From SW-9-67-25 sp964471665 (GTDB lineage: Archaea; Halobacteriota; Halobacteria; Halobacteriales; Haloarculaceae), in NCBI GenBank assembly GCA_964471665.1, contig CAYYHG010000065.1, positions 1-14,822 on the forward strand: a stretch of 14,822 nt of DNA, given 5' to 3'. The position numbers were made by a program, and so were the translations under genes. The notes under the pieces were generated by a model. That model was not told the DNA's origin. It worked only from the letters and a program-made list of their open reading frames with translations, and did no database searches. Shown here in pieces: positions 1-6,427 of the stretch; the stretch's first letter is position 1; each line of letters starts with the position of its first letter.

Positions 1-444
1 TTCCACGAGGTGGCCCACGCCGCCGAGTTCGGCGCCGCGCCGTGGCTGTCCGACCACCTCGAATCAACCATGCTGGAGGCCATCGACAACCTCACAGAGG
101 GATCCATCGACCGGGAGTCGCTGGGCGAACTCGACACGACGATGACGGCCGTCGAGGGGTACGCCGAACTCGTCATGGACCGAGCGTTCGACGGCGAGTT
201 CGCCGACCTGCGCCGGAAACTCGACGCGCGCCGCCAGGGGCGGGGCCCGCTCCAGCGACTGGTCCGACGGCTGCTCGGACTCGGCATGAAACGGCGCCAG
301 TACGAACGCGGGAAAGACTTCTTCGACACCGTCGTCGCGCGAGACGGGATGGCGACTGCCGGAACGGTCTGGACGTCCCCGGAGACGTTGCCAACCGACG
401 CGGAACTCGACGACCCCGACGCCTGGATCGCACGGGTCGCGTGA
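1..444 (+). CDS. Zinc metallopeptidase-like protein, F420-biosynthesis-associated (DUF2342) family, 3' part
   Basis: This is the C-terminal 147 residues of a gene whose start lies before the window; the frame is open from base 1. The visible part begins F-HEVAH-AAEFGAAPWL. HEVAH is an HExxH zinc site (two His ligands, catalytic Glu), and the following 'PWL.DHL' matches what I recall of the DUF2342 / zinicin-like family, often labelled 'coenzyme F420 biosynthesis-associated protein'. The rest is an acidic, helical tail with one basic patch around residues 78-100 (RQGRGPLQRLVRRLLGLG). No signal peptide or membrane helix is visible in this portion. The link to F420 is by genome association in the family, not by a shown reaction. 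A GTG at 10 is internal to the motif and is not a credible start. It is followed by a 90-bp gap and rqcH on the same strand. Confidence 0.8.
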   Translation, partial: FHEVAHAAEFGAAPWLSDHLESTMLEAIDNLTEGSIDRESLGELDTTMTAVEGYAELVMDRAFDGEFADLRRKLDARRQGRGPLQRLVRRLLGLGMKRRQYERGKDFFDTVVARDGMATAGTVWTSPETLPTDAELDDPDAWIARVA

Positions 445-534
445 TTACGACGGCTGGCATCTTCTCACGACGACCGGTGGGGGCATGTGGTCCGCCAACG
501 ACACCTCTTTCCATGCGCTGGGAGAAGTGAGGAT
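445..534. other. Short spacer before rqcH
   Basis: This 90-bp gap lies between two same-strand genes. It has only a weak pyrimidine-rich box (CTCTTT, 505-510) about 27 bp before the rqcH ATG, and a purine-rich stretch (GGAGAAGTGAGG, 521-532) just before the start. No hairpin terminator stands out, so co-transcription with the upstream gene is possible. Confidence 0.35.
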
Positions 535-2715
535 ATGGAGCCAAAGCGGGAGCTGACGAGCGTCGACCTCGCGGCGCTCGCTGGCGAACTCGGCGCATAC
601 ACTGGCGCGCGCGTCGAGAAGGCCTACCTCTATCCCGAGGAACTGCTGCGTCTCAAGTTCCGGGATTTCGACCGCGGCCGTGTCGAACTCCTCGTCGACG
701 TCGGGGACACGAAACACGTCCGGGTCGCCGACCCCGACCACGTGCCGCCGGCGCCCGAACGGCCGCCGAACTTCGCGATGATGCTGCGCAACCGCCTCGC
801 GGGCGCCGACCTCGTCGACGTCTCACAGTTCGCGTTCGACCGCATCCTCCAGTTCCGGTTCGAACGCGAGGACGACAGCACCACCATCGTCGCGGAACTG
901 TTCGGCGACGGGAACGTGGTGGTCCTCGACGAAACCGGCAGCGTCGTCGACTGCCTGGAGACGGTCCGTCTCAAGTCCCGAACCGTGGCGCCCGGTGCAC
1001 AGTACGAGTTCCCGGGCGCGCGGTTCGATCCACGCGCGGCGGACTTCGAGGCGTTCGTCGCCCGGATGGACGACTCCGATACCGACATCGTCCGGACACT
1101 CGCGACCCGGCTGAACTTCGGCGGCCTCTGGGCCGAGGAACTGTGTACCCGCGCCGGCGTCACCAAGGGGCTCGACATCGAGGAGGCGTCCGGGGACGAC
1201 TACCAGGCCGTCTACGACGCCATCGACGCTCTCGACGAGCGTCTGACGAACGTCGACCTCGACCCGCGAGTGTACTACGCGGACGACGGTGGCGGAGACG
1301 TCGGCGAGACAGACGACTCCAGTTTGGAGGGGACAGAGACGACAGATCCCGGAGACTCGCCGGGCCGGCGTGTCGACGTGACGCCGGTTCCCCTGGCGGA
1401 ACACGCGGACCGCCGGGCCGAACCCTTCGAGTCGTTCACCGCGGCCACAGACGACTACTTCACCAACTTCGAGGCCGACCACGAGGAGGAGAGCGGCGCC
1501 CGGGAGCGGCCGGACTTCGAGGCGGAAATCGAGAAACAGAAGCGCATCATCCAGCAACAGGAGAACGCGATCGAGGACTTCGAGCAGGAAGCCGATCGGA
1601 CGCGCGATCGAGCGCAGGCGCTGTACGCCAACTACGACCTCGTCGACGAGGTACTCTCGACAGTCCGGGAAGCGCGCGACGAGGACATCCCCTGGGCAGA
1701 CATCGCGGAGCGCTTCGAGGAAGGAGCCGAACGGGGCATCTTCGCCGCGGAGACCGTCCGAGACGTCGACGGCAGCGAGGGCACAGTCACGATGGACGTC
1801 GGCGAGTACACCGTCACCCTCCGTGCCGCGGATGGGGTCGAGAAGAACGCCGACCGCCTCTACAACGAGGCCAAACGCATCGAGGAAAAGAAGACAGGTG
1901 CCGAGAAGGCCATCGCGGAGACCCGCGAGGATCTCGCACGCGTCGAGGACCGGCGCGACCAGTGGGAGACCGGGGACGCCGACGAGAACGACGACGAGGA
2001 CACCGAAGACGACGCCGCGGAGGACGACTGGCTCTCGCGGTCGTCGATCCCCGTCCGTGCCTCCGAGCAGTGGTACGAGCGGTTCCGGTGGTTCCACACC
2101 AGTGACGACTTCTTAGTCATCGGCGGGCGCAACGCCGACGAGAACGAGGCACTCGTCAAGAAGTACCTCGAGACCGGGGACCTGTTCTTCCACGCACAGG
2201 CCCACGGCGGCCCGGCGACGATCCTGAAAGCGACCGATCCCAGCGAGTCCTACGACGAGGCCATCACGATTCCGGACCGTTCCCGGGCGGAGGCCGCACA
2301 GTTCGCAGTCTCGTACTCCTCTGTCTGGAAGGACGGCAAGTTCGCCGGCGACGCCTACGTCGTGGGTCCGGACCAGGTCTCGAAGACACCCGAGAGCGGC
2401 GAGTACCTGGCGAAGGGCGGATTCGCAATCCGTGGCGACCGCACCTACTTCGAGGACACCGCGGTCGGTGTCGCCGTCGGGATCACCTGCGAACCCGAAA
2501 CGCGGGTCATCGGCGGCCCGCCGTCGGCGATCGAGCGACGGGCCGAGACCAGTATCGAGGTCGAACCCGGCAGGTACGCACAGAACGACGTCGCAAAGCG
2601 GCTCTACCGGGCGTTCCGAGACCGCTTTGCCGACGAGTCGTTCGTCAGGAAGGTCGCCAGTCCGGACAGGATCCAGGAGTTCCTCCCACCCGGACAGAGC
2701 CGGATGGTCGAGTGA
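535..2715 (+). CDS. rqcH: RqcH, NFACT-family ribosome quality control protein
   Basis: This 726-aa protein is the archaeal counterpart of RqcH/Rqc2/NEMF. In other organisms these bind the peptidyl-tRNA-blocked large ribosomal subunit after stalling and can add a C-terminal tail to the nascent chain. The NFACT-N domain spans about residues 3-210. It keeps Asp11 and the Asp102-Arg103 pair, matching residues needed for tailing in Rqc2 and RqcH. A helical middle with coiled coils follows at about 325-375 and 435-478. The NFACT-R (DUF814) domain is at about 511-625, with RWF, GGRNADENE and the DLFFHAQAHGGP stretch. Two very acidic low-complexity inserts (249-273, 479-498) look like halophilic additions. 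I chose ATG 535 because the protein aligns with the family from there; an in-frame GTG at 487 would add 16 residues that are unlike the family. The cell role is cytosolic, at the 50S subunit. Confidence 0.93.
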   Translation: MEPKRELTSVDLAALAGELGAYTGARVEKAYLYPEELLRLKFRDFDRGRVELLVDVGDTKHVRVADPDHVPPAPERPPNFAMMLRNRLAGADLVDVSQFAFDRILQFRFEREDDSTTIVAELFGDGNVVVLDETGSVVDCLETVRLKSRTVAPGAQYEFPGARFDPRAADFEAFVARMDDSDTDIVRTLATRLNFGGLWAEELCTRAGVTKGLDIEEASGDDYQAVYDAIDALDERLTNVDLDPRVYYADDGGGDVGETDDSSLEGTETTDPGDSPGRRVDVTPVPLAEHADRRAEPFESFTAATDDYFTNFEADHEEESGARERPDFEAEIEKQKRIIQQQENAIEDFEQEADRTRDRAQALYANYDLVDEVLSTVREARDEDIPWADIAERFEEGAERGIFAAETVRDVDGSEGTVTMDVGEYTVTLRAADGVEKNADRLYNEAKRIEEKKTGAEKAIAETREDLARVEDRRDQWETGDADENDDEDTEDDAAEDDWLSRSSIPVRASEQWYERFRWFHTSDDFLVIGGRNADENEALVKKYLETGDLFFHAQAHGGPATILKATDPSESYDEAITIPDRSRAEAAQFAVSYSSVWKDGKFAGDAYVVGPDQVSKTPESGEYLAKGGFAIRGDRTYFEDTAVGVAVGITCEPETRVIGGPPSAIERRAETSIEVEPGRYAQNDVAKRLYRAFRDRFADESFVRKVASPDRIQEFLPPGQSRMVE

Positions 2716-2772
2716 TCTGTTCTCGAGTCTCCGGGCTCACGAGAACTGCTGTAGTCGTCTGCCGGGATCATA

Positions 2773-2847
2773 TGATTGCTGTAAGCCATTCCCGGATCGA
2801 CCGCGTCGCGTCCTGCGGTCGAAACGGTAAATTCGTTACAGCAATCA
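2773..2847. terminator. Nested inverted repeat between convergent genes; candidate bidirectional terminator
   Basis: Outer arms TGATTGCTGTAA (2773-2784) and TTACAGCAATCA (2836-2847) are perfect 12-bp inverted complements. Inside them TCGACCGC (2797-2804) and GCGGTCGA (2815-2822) form an 8-bp stem with a 10-nt loop. It fills the gap between the convergent rqcH and RCK genes, so a bidirectional terminator is the simplest reading. There is no long T tract. A regulatory site or remnant element is possible. Confidence 0.45.
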
Positions 2848-2850
2848 GTA

Positions 2851-3513
2851 TCAGTCGTCCTGGTCGCCGCGGAACTGGTGGATGAGCTGGTCGACGACGT
2901 CGTAGTCGGCAGCGACGATGTACCGGCGGCCGGCGACGAGTTTCGTCGAGTGCTGGACCGCGACGTCGCCGCTGGCCTGGGAAACGACCAGCGATCCCTC
3001 CGGGAGGACGTCCTCGACGACTTCCCCGGCGGCCGGTGCGTCGTAGTCCAGCCGGATGTCGAACAGTTCGAGGTCGCCGGTCACGCCCTCGAGGGTCCGG
3101 ACGTCGCTGCCGGCGATGGCGTTGACCGCCGCCTTGATGCTCGCCCGTTCGGGGAAGTAGATCCTGTCGACGAACTCCGTGTACTCGTCGCCGTCCTCGA
3201 CCTCGATCCGTGCGACTGTCTCGATGTCCGGATACAGTTGTTTCGCGGCCATACAGACCGCGAGGTTGGTCGACTGGTCGTCGGTCAACGCCGCCAGGAC
3301 GCTGGTGGCGTCGGCGATCGTCTCCGCGAGTATCGACGGCCGCGTCGCGTCACCCTCGACGTACGTGACGCGAGGGCCCGTTCGCTCGGTGTCGACGACC
3401 GCCGGATCCCGTTCGATGACTGTCACGTCGGCCCCACGGTTGGCGAAATCCTCGGCGACCCGCCGCCCGACGCGACCGCCGCCGGCGACGACCAGGTGGT
3501 CCGCGTCTGTCAT
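2851..3513 (-). CDS. RCK/TrkA-type NAD-binding regulatory protein
   Basis: This 220-aa stand-alone RCK protein has a TrkA_N domain at residues 5-~125: Rossmann motif AGGGRVG at 10-16, an acidic residue at strand 2 (VIERD, Glu34), and GDATRP at 54-59. A TrkA_C domain follows at about 137-215. Such proteins bind NAD(H) or nucleotides on the cytosolic face of Trk/Ktr-type K+ transporters or cation channels and gate them. No membrane partner gene is in this window, so the transporter it serves is unknown. The length is about half of bacterial TrkA, which has two such units. The ATG at 3513 is chosen because the Rossmann strand starts right after it and a TATA-like box sits about 28 bp upstream. 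The likely transcript is leaderless. It is convergent with rqcH and is transcribed in the same direction as the small gene at 3642-3926. Confidence 0.9.
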   Translation of the reverse strand: MTDADHLVVAGGGRVGRRVAEDFANRGADVTVIERDPAVVDTERTGPRVTYVEGDATRPSILAETIADATSVLAALTDDQSTNLAVCMAAKQLYPDIETVARIEVEDGDEYTEFVDRIYFPERASIKAAVNAIAGSDVRTLEGVTGDLELFDIRLDYDAPAAGEVVEDVLPEGSLVVSQASGDVAVQHSTKLVAGRRYIVAADYDVVDQLIHQFRGDQDD

Positions 3514-3531
3514 ACGTGTATGTGCGCGCGC
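3511..3531. other. 21-bp alternating pyrimidine-purine tract at the RCK gene start
   Basis: From the start codon outward (3511-3531) every base alternates pyrimidine and purine, ending in GTGCGCGCGC. A second run, CGCGCGCGC, lies at 3554-3562, so the two tracts flank the palindrome at 3538-3552. Such tracts can adopt Z-DNA, which high salt favours. Formation here is not shown. Confidence 0.5.
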
Positions 3532-3537
3532 TGGGCC

Positions 3538-3552
3538 CGATAAAGGTTATCG
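3538..3552 (-). promoter_or_regulatory. Palindrome covering the TATA box of the RCK gene
   Basis: CGATAA-AGG-TTATCG is a perfect 6-bp inverted repeat with a 3-bp centre. On the minus strand it contains CCTTTATCG, whose TTTATC lies 27-32 bp before the ATG at 3513. That is the distance expected for a haloarchaeal TATA box driving a leaderless mRNA. A repressor on this palindrome would compete with TBP; this is inference. Confidence 0.6.
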
Positions 3553-3563
3553 TCGCGCGCGCC

Positions 3564-3661
3564 GCCGACCACTCGACCGCGCGCTTCGACGGTCACTCTT
3601 CGCCGGGAAGTCGCCGACCACTCGACCGCGCGCTTCGACAGTCACTCTTCGCCGGGGAGTC
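3564..3661. repeat. 49-bp tandem duplication, two copies
   Basis: The copies are 3564-3612 and 3613-3661. They differ at two positions (G/A at 3591/3640; A/G at 3608/3657), about 96% identity. A third start (GCCGACC, 3662-3668) diverges after 7 bases. Copy 2 includes the stop codon and last residues (LPGEE) of the minus-strand gene 3642-3926. Copy 1 carries the same tail and stop beyond that stop, in another frame because 49 is not a multiple of 3. Confidence 0.9.
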
Positions 3662-3926
3662 GCCGACCCATCGCGGCGACGTACTCGCTGGCCGCCTCGG
3701 CCTCGACGTCCTCTTCTTCGGGGTCGAGCAGCGTCTCCACGCGGTCACAGCCGTGCAGGAGGTGCTCCCGGAGGTCACCCTCGGGGAGTTTGTTCGCCGC
3801 GATCGACCGCGCAGAGTCGACCGTCTCCTGGGCCGTCGAGAGGTCTTCGGCCGACAGGGCTGTCTCACACTCCTCGAACAGCTGCCCGAGAGTCGCCTGG
3901 ACGTCCGCCGGAATGTCGTCGTCCAC
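3642..3926 (-). CDS. Small acidic haloarchaeal protein of unknown function
   Basis: This 94-aa soluble protein has no signal peptide or membrane segment. It is strongly acidic and mostly helical: residues 8-30 (VQATLGQLFEECETALSAED), 33-46 and 53-68 look like three amphipathic helices resembling a small helical bundle. Two Cys (20, 60) are present but no metal motif is evident. I do not recognise a named family; it resembles conserved small haloarchaeal hypotheticals. GTG at 3926 is chosen because the acidic composition begins there (MDDDIPADVQ), while the open frame upstream encodes basic, non-halophilic sequence. No Shine-Dalgarno sequence precedes it. Its 3' end is inside the 49-bp duplication, and it diverges from the HTH_10 gene at 4180. 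Confidence 0.75.
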   Translation of the reverse strand: MDDDIPADVQATLGQLFEECETALSAEDLSTAQETVDSARSIAANKLPEGDLREHLLHGCDRVETLLDPEEEDVEAEAASEYVAAMGRRLPGEE

Positions 3927-3984
3927 ACTCGTCGTGAGAGCGGCGGGACCAAGAAACCTAGCGGTCACTGGCCTACTGTCGGCG

Positions 3985-3991
3985 ATTATTT
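3985..3991 (-). promoter_or_regulatory. Possible TATA-like box for the small acidic gene
   Basis: On the minus strand this reads AAATAAT, the most A/T-rich patch upstream of the GTG at 3926. It lies 59-65 bp before the start, which would give a leader of about 35 nt. This is weak, position-based evidence only. Confidence 0.3.
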
Positions 3992-4150
3992 CGTGCAGTC
4001 GGTCCCGCCCCGGTCGACACTGTGGGTGACCGCCGTCTCTCCACCCGGTCACGATTCGTTCAATATTCGGTCGGCAAGAACGGGCGTGACACGCCTTCGA
4101 ACGCCCACTCAGTCCACGTTGTCGTTGAGTGGACCGTGACCGGGGGGATA

Positions 4151-4158
4151 CATATATC
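4151..4158 (+). promoter_or_regulatory. TATA box for the HTH_10 regulator
   Basis: CATATATC, embedded in a longer A/T run (4148-4158) after a G-rich BRE-side stretch, is centred about 26 bp before the ATG at 4180. This spacing predicts a leaderless or nearly leaderless transcript. A GGAG (4172-4175) also lies just before the start and may help translation. Confidence 0.65.
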
Positions 4159-4179
4159 CGCACGCCCCACTGGAGAGAT

Positions 4180-4863
4180 ATGTACCAGGCCACGGTGTAC
4201 GTGGATTTCGATTCTCCGGGGGTCTTGCACGAGGCGACACGGGGGTTCGACGAGCCCTTCGACGTGCTCGAGGAGGAAGTCCACGACGACGGGACGATAT
4301 CGTTCGTCGTGGACACCAGCGGCCACCGGGAGACCTTCGCCCGGCGACTCGAGGGTCGGGAGACGGTCTCGGAGATAAAGCGGCTGGACGCGGAGCGACT
4401 GCTCGTGCGCAAGGAGGCCAGGGGAGCGTCGGTCGTCATCCGCGAGAACCACGGCAAACTCAACGGGGTCGACAAGGTGTACGGCACCAAGCGAATCTTC
4501 GAGGTGCTGTTGTTGCGCCGGGACGACCTCCGCGCGATCGTGGCCGACCTCCGCGAACTCGGTGACGCCCGCGTCGGGAGTCTCGTCGAGATGACTGATC
4601 CCCCGACGATCCTCTCGGACCGACAGCACGAGGCCGTCGAGACGGCCCTCGCGATGGGCTATTTCGACTGGCCACGCGAGTCGGACATCGAGGCTGTCGC
4701 GGGCGAACTGGGTGTCACGCATCCGACTGCGCTCGAACACCTCCGCAAGGGCGAACGGAAACTGCTCGAACGGGCACTGAGCACGATCACGACCCGCACC
4801 ACCCACCAGGACCGGGGCTTCCTGCTCGAGTCGAGCGGCGAATTCCTGGCCGACAGCCCGTAG
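4180..4863 (+). CDS. HTH_10 (bacterio-opsin activator-type) transcription regulator
   Basis: This 227-aa cytosolic DNA-binding protein has an N-terminal alpha/beta sensor-like part at residues 1-~140, typical of short haloarchaeal Bat-related regulators and with no known ligand motif. The HTH_10 domain is at about 145-200: LSDRQHEAVETALAMGYFDWPR, then the helix-turn-helix VAGELGVTHPTALEHLRKGERKLL. The family average is near 210-230 aa, so this is complete. ATG 4180 is preferred over an in-frame ATG at 4129 because the latter lies upstream of the TATA box and would add unlike residues. It is immediately upstream of, and collinear with, the ABC/CoA-transferase operon, so it may regulate that operon. 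That is inferred from position only. Confidence 0.9.
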   Translation: MYQATVYVDFDSPGVLHEATRGFDEPFDVLEEEVHDDGTISFVVDTSGHRETFARRLEGRETVSEIKRLDAERLLVRKEARGASVVIRENHGKLNGVDKVYGTKRIFEVLLLRRDDLRAIVADLRELGDARVGSLVEMTDPPTILSDRQHEAVETALAMGYFDWPRESDIEAVAGELGVTHPTALEHLRKGERKLLERALSTITTRTTHQDRGFLLESSGEFLADSP

Positions 4864-4870
4864 TCCGTCC

Positions 4871-4897
4871 GCCGGAGGACCGCCCGGGGTCTCCGGC
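4871..4897 (+). promoter_or_regulatory. GC-rich hairpin abutting the operon TATA box
   Basis: GCCGGAG(g)ACC pairs with GGTCTCCGGC across a short loop, with one bulged G. It begins 8 bp after the HTH_10 stop and ends 3 bp before the TATA box. It could be the terminator of the regulator gene or an operator next to the BRE/TATA. No T tract follows. Confidence 0.45.
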
Positions 4898-4900
4898 GAA

Positions 4901-4909
4901 TATATAAAG
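4901..4909 (+). promoter_or_regulatory. TATA box of the ABC/CoA-transferase operon
   Basis: TATATAAAG is the strongest A/T element in the window. Initiation would fall about 25-30 bp downstream, near 4930, leaving a leader of about 85-90 nt before the ATG at 5018. That is long for a haloarchaeal mRNA. Confidence 0.7.
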
Positions 4910-4962
4910 AACCAACATTCGTAGGCAACACCCCCATTTGCAACCCTTCACAGATGCAGTGT

Positions 4963-4980
4963 ACGTTCACTCGTGGACGT
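4963..4980 (+). promoter_or_regulatory. Near-perfect palindrome/hairpin in the operon leader
   Basis: ACGTTCACTCGTGGACGT forms 8-bp arms with one G-T (G-U in RNA) pair around a 2-nt centre, or a 7-bp stem with a CTCG tetraloop. It lies 38-55 nt before the first gene and downstream of the predicted start of transcription. It could act as RNA structure or as an operator. Confidence 0.4.
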
Positions 4981-5017
4981 GTCACACACCAGCTAATGCG
5001 GAAACTGACAGTGGATC

Positions 5018-6427
5018 ATGACTGACAGACTCAACCGGCGGCGATACGTACGGGCACTGGGCGCAGTGGGAGCAATCGGGCTCGCGGGCTGTGCGGGCGA
5101 CGACTCCGGAGACGGCAGCGACGGCGGAGGCGACGGCGAGGACGGAGGCGGCGGCGAGGACGGAGGCGGCGGCGACGGCGCCAGCGACGGCGGAGACGAC
5201 GGCGGAGCGACAGATCCGGAGGGATCGGACGGGACGAACACAGTCCGGATGCTCAGCGACCGGGACGCACGCGACCTGTGGGAGTCGTCGATCGAGGAGT
5301 TCAACGCCAACTCCGAGTACACGGTCGAGGTCACGTGGCTCCCGAAGGGCGTGACGACGAACGAGCAGATAGAGAAGATGCGGGCCGCGGACAACCTCCC
5401 AGAGATGGTCTTCGAGACGTCGACGGACGCCTACCGCGAGACAGTCAACGGGGCGACCGCGCCCGTGACGGATCTGGTCGGAAACCTCGGCACGCTCGAT
5501 CCGGTGCAGTACCAGGGCGAGTCGTACCTGTTGCCGGCGGTGACGATCCCGCTGGTCGGCGTCTACCGCGAGGACATCGTGGAGGGCGAGCCACGGACCC
5601 GGGCGGAGTGGGCCGCCGAAGCCCAGCGCGTCAACGAGGAGGAGGGAATGGGCGGGCTCATCATGCCCCGCGGCCGGACGAACAACGCGACGACACAGGT
5701 CAACCAGAACCTCTGGAACGGCGGCGTCAACATCTACGAGGGATCCCCCGGCGACATCAGCGTCACCATCGACCAGGGACAGAACCGGGAACGGGCGATC
5801 GAAACGTACCGCTGGATGCAGGAGGTCGCCGAGTACAACCCCAACACGAGTGGCTGGGAGTGGGGTGACACCGTGAACGCCTTCATCCAGGAGCAGGCGG
5901 CGGCGGCGCTGACGCTGGGCGGACTCGTCATCCTCCAGGTGGAGGCCAACCGCCCGGACCTGGCCTCACAGCTCAGGGCGACGCCGTTCCCGCTGGCCGA
6001 GGGCGCCGACCAGGGTCACTGGTGGGCCTACACCGAGGGGTTCTATCTCCACGAGAGCGCTCCCAACCTCGAGGGCGCGCGCCAGTACCTCGAGTTTTTC
6101 ATGAGTTCGGACTACTACTTCGATTTCATCACGCAGACGCCGCTGTTCAACTTCCCGACCTCGCTCGACCAGGTACAGAGCGACGCCTACCAGAGCGCCG
6201 AACTGGTCCAGAAACACCAGGATCTCGTCGACCTCGTCGTCGACAACTGGGAGCAAATGGCGCCGGTGCTGGCAACCGCCGACAACGGCGGGCCGAACCT
6301 CACCGCGGCCAACGCCTACGGCCAGCAGATGATGGGTCAGTCGGCGGACCAGCTGATCGCTGGCGGGCTGACACCCGAGGAGACCGTCGACTGGACCGCC
6401 GAACAGCTCAGGAGCCTCCAGGAGTAA
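5018..6427 (+). CDS. ABC transporter solute-binding lipoprotein (family 1, CUT1 type)
   Basis: This 469-aa secreted lipoprotein captures substrate outside the cell. Residues 1-25 form a Tat lipoprotein signal: NRRRYVRALG, a hydrophobic run, then lipobox LAGC with lipid-bearing Cys25. Residues 26-72 are a Gly/Asp/Glu linker with two perfect 18-bp coding repeats (EDGGGG, bases 5138-5173). From about residue 73 the fold matches family 1 solute-binding proteins of carbohydrate (CUT1) importers, with the aromatic-rich ligand region QGHWWAYTEGFYLHES typical of these proteins. The substrate cannot be read from sequence; CUT1 members bind sugars, polyols, glycerophosphodiesters and related compounds. 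The permease gene starts on the last base of its stop codon (TAATG). No strong Shine-Dalgarno sequence precedes the ATG; the leader is long with a hairpin. Confidence 0.92.
   Translation: MTDRLNRRRYVRALGAVGAIGLAGCAGDDSGDGSDGGGDGEDGGGGEDGGGGDGASDGGDDGGATDPEGSDGTNTVRMLSDRDARDLWESSIEEFNANSEYTVEVTWLPKGVTTNEQIEKMRAADNLPEMVFETSTDAYRETVNGATAPVTDLVGNLGTLDPVQYQGESYLLPAVTIPLVGVYREDIVEGEPRTRAEWAAEAQRVNEEEGMGGLIMPRGRTNNATTQVNQNLWNGGVNIYEGSPGDISVTIDQGQNRERAIETYRWMQEVAEYNPNTSGWEWGDTVNAFIQEQAAAALTLGGLVILQVEANRPDLASQLRATPFPLAEGADQGHWWAYTEGFYLHESAPNLEGARQYLEFFMSSDYYFDFITQTPLFNFPTSLDQVQSDAYQSAELVQKHQDLVDLVVDNWEQMAPVLATADNGGPNLTAANAYGQQMMGQSADQLIAGGLTPEETVDWTAEQLRSLQE
5138..5173 (+). repeat. 18-bp tandem repeat in the lipoprotein linker
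   Basis: GAGGACGGAGGCGGCGGC occurs twice without mismatch, coding EDGGGG twice in frame. Such linkers in haloarchaeal lipoproteins hold the binding domain off the membrane. The identical codons suggest recent slippage. Confidence 0.85.

Larger units (their letters stand above)
3927..4179. other. Divergent spacer dense in inverted repeats
   Basis: This 253-bp gap separates divergent genes. It holds several perfect inverted repeats: GTGACCG (4026-4032) with CGGTCAC (4046-4052); GGCGTG-A-CACGCC (4083-4095); GGGCGT (4082-4087) with ACGCCC (4101-4106); and CCACTCA (4105-4111) with TGAGTGG (4126-4132), which competes with GTCCAC (4112-4117)/GTGGAC (4129-4134). No tRNA-like fold or credible small ORF was seen. 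The repeats may be operators for the adjacent HTH_10 regulator. Confidence 0.55.

Noticed and set aside
823..2097. Long minus-strand open frame inside rqcH (424 codons)
   Set aside because: It is antisense to a clear family member. Long frames on the opposite strand are normal in GC-rich DNA, and the protein resembles no family.
2773..2847. Insertion sequence or transposon ends
   Set aside because: No target-site duplication is visible (flanks TA/GT differ) and there is no room for a transposase. It is kept only as a structure of unknown role.
3564..3661. CRISPR-like array
   Set aside because: There are only two directly abutting copies, no spacers and no cas genes nearby.
3927..4179. tRNA or other structured RNA gene in the divergent spacer
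   Set aside because: No T-loop, anticodon arm or CCA-type end could be placed. The stems overlap and compete, so no single fold is supported.
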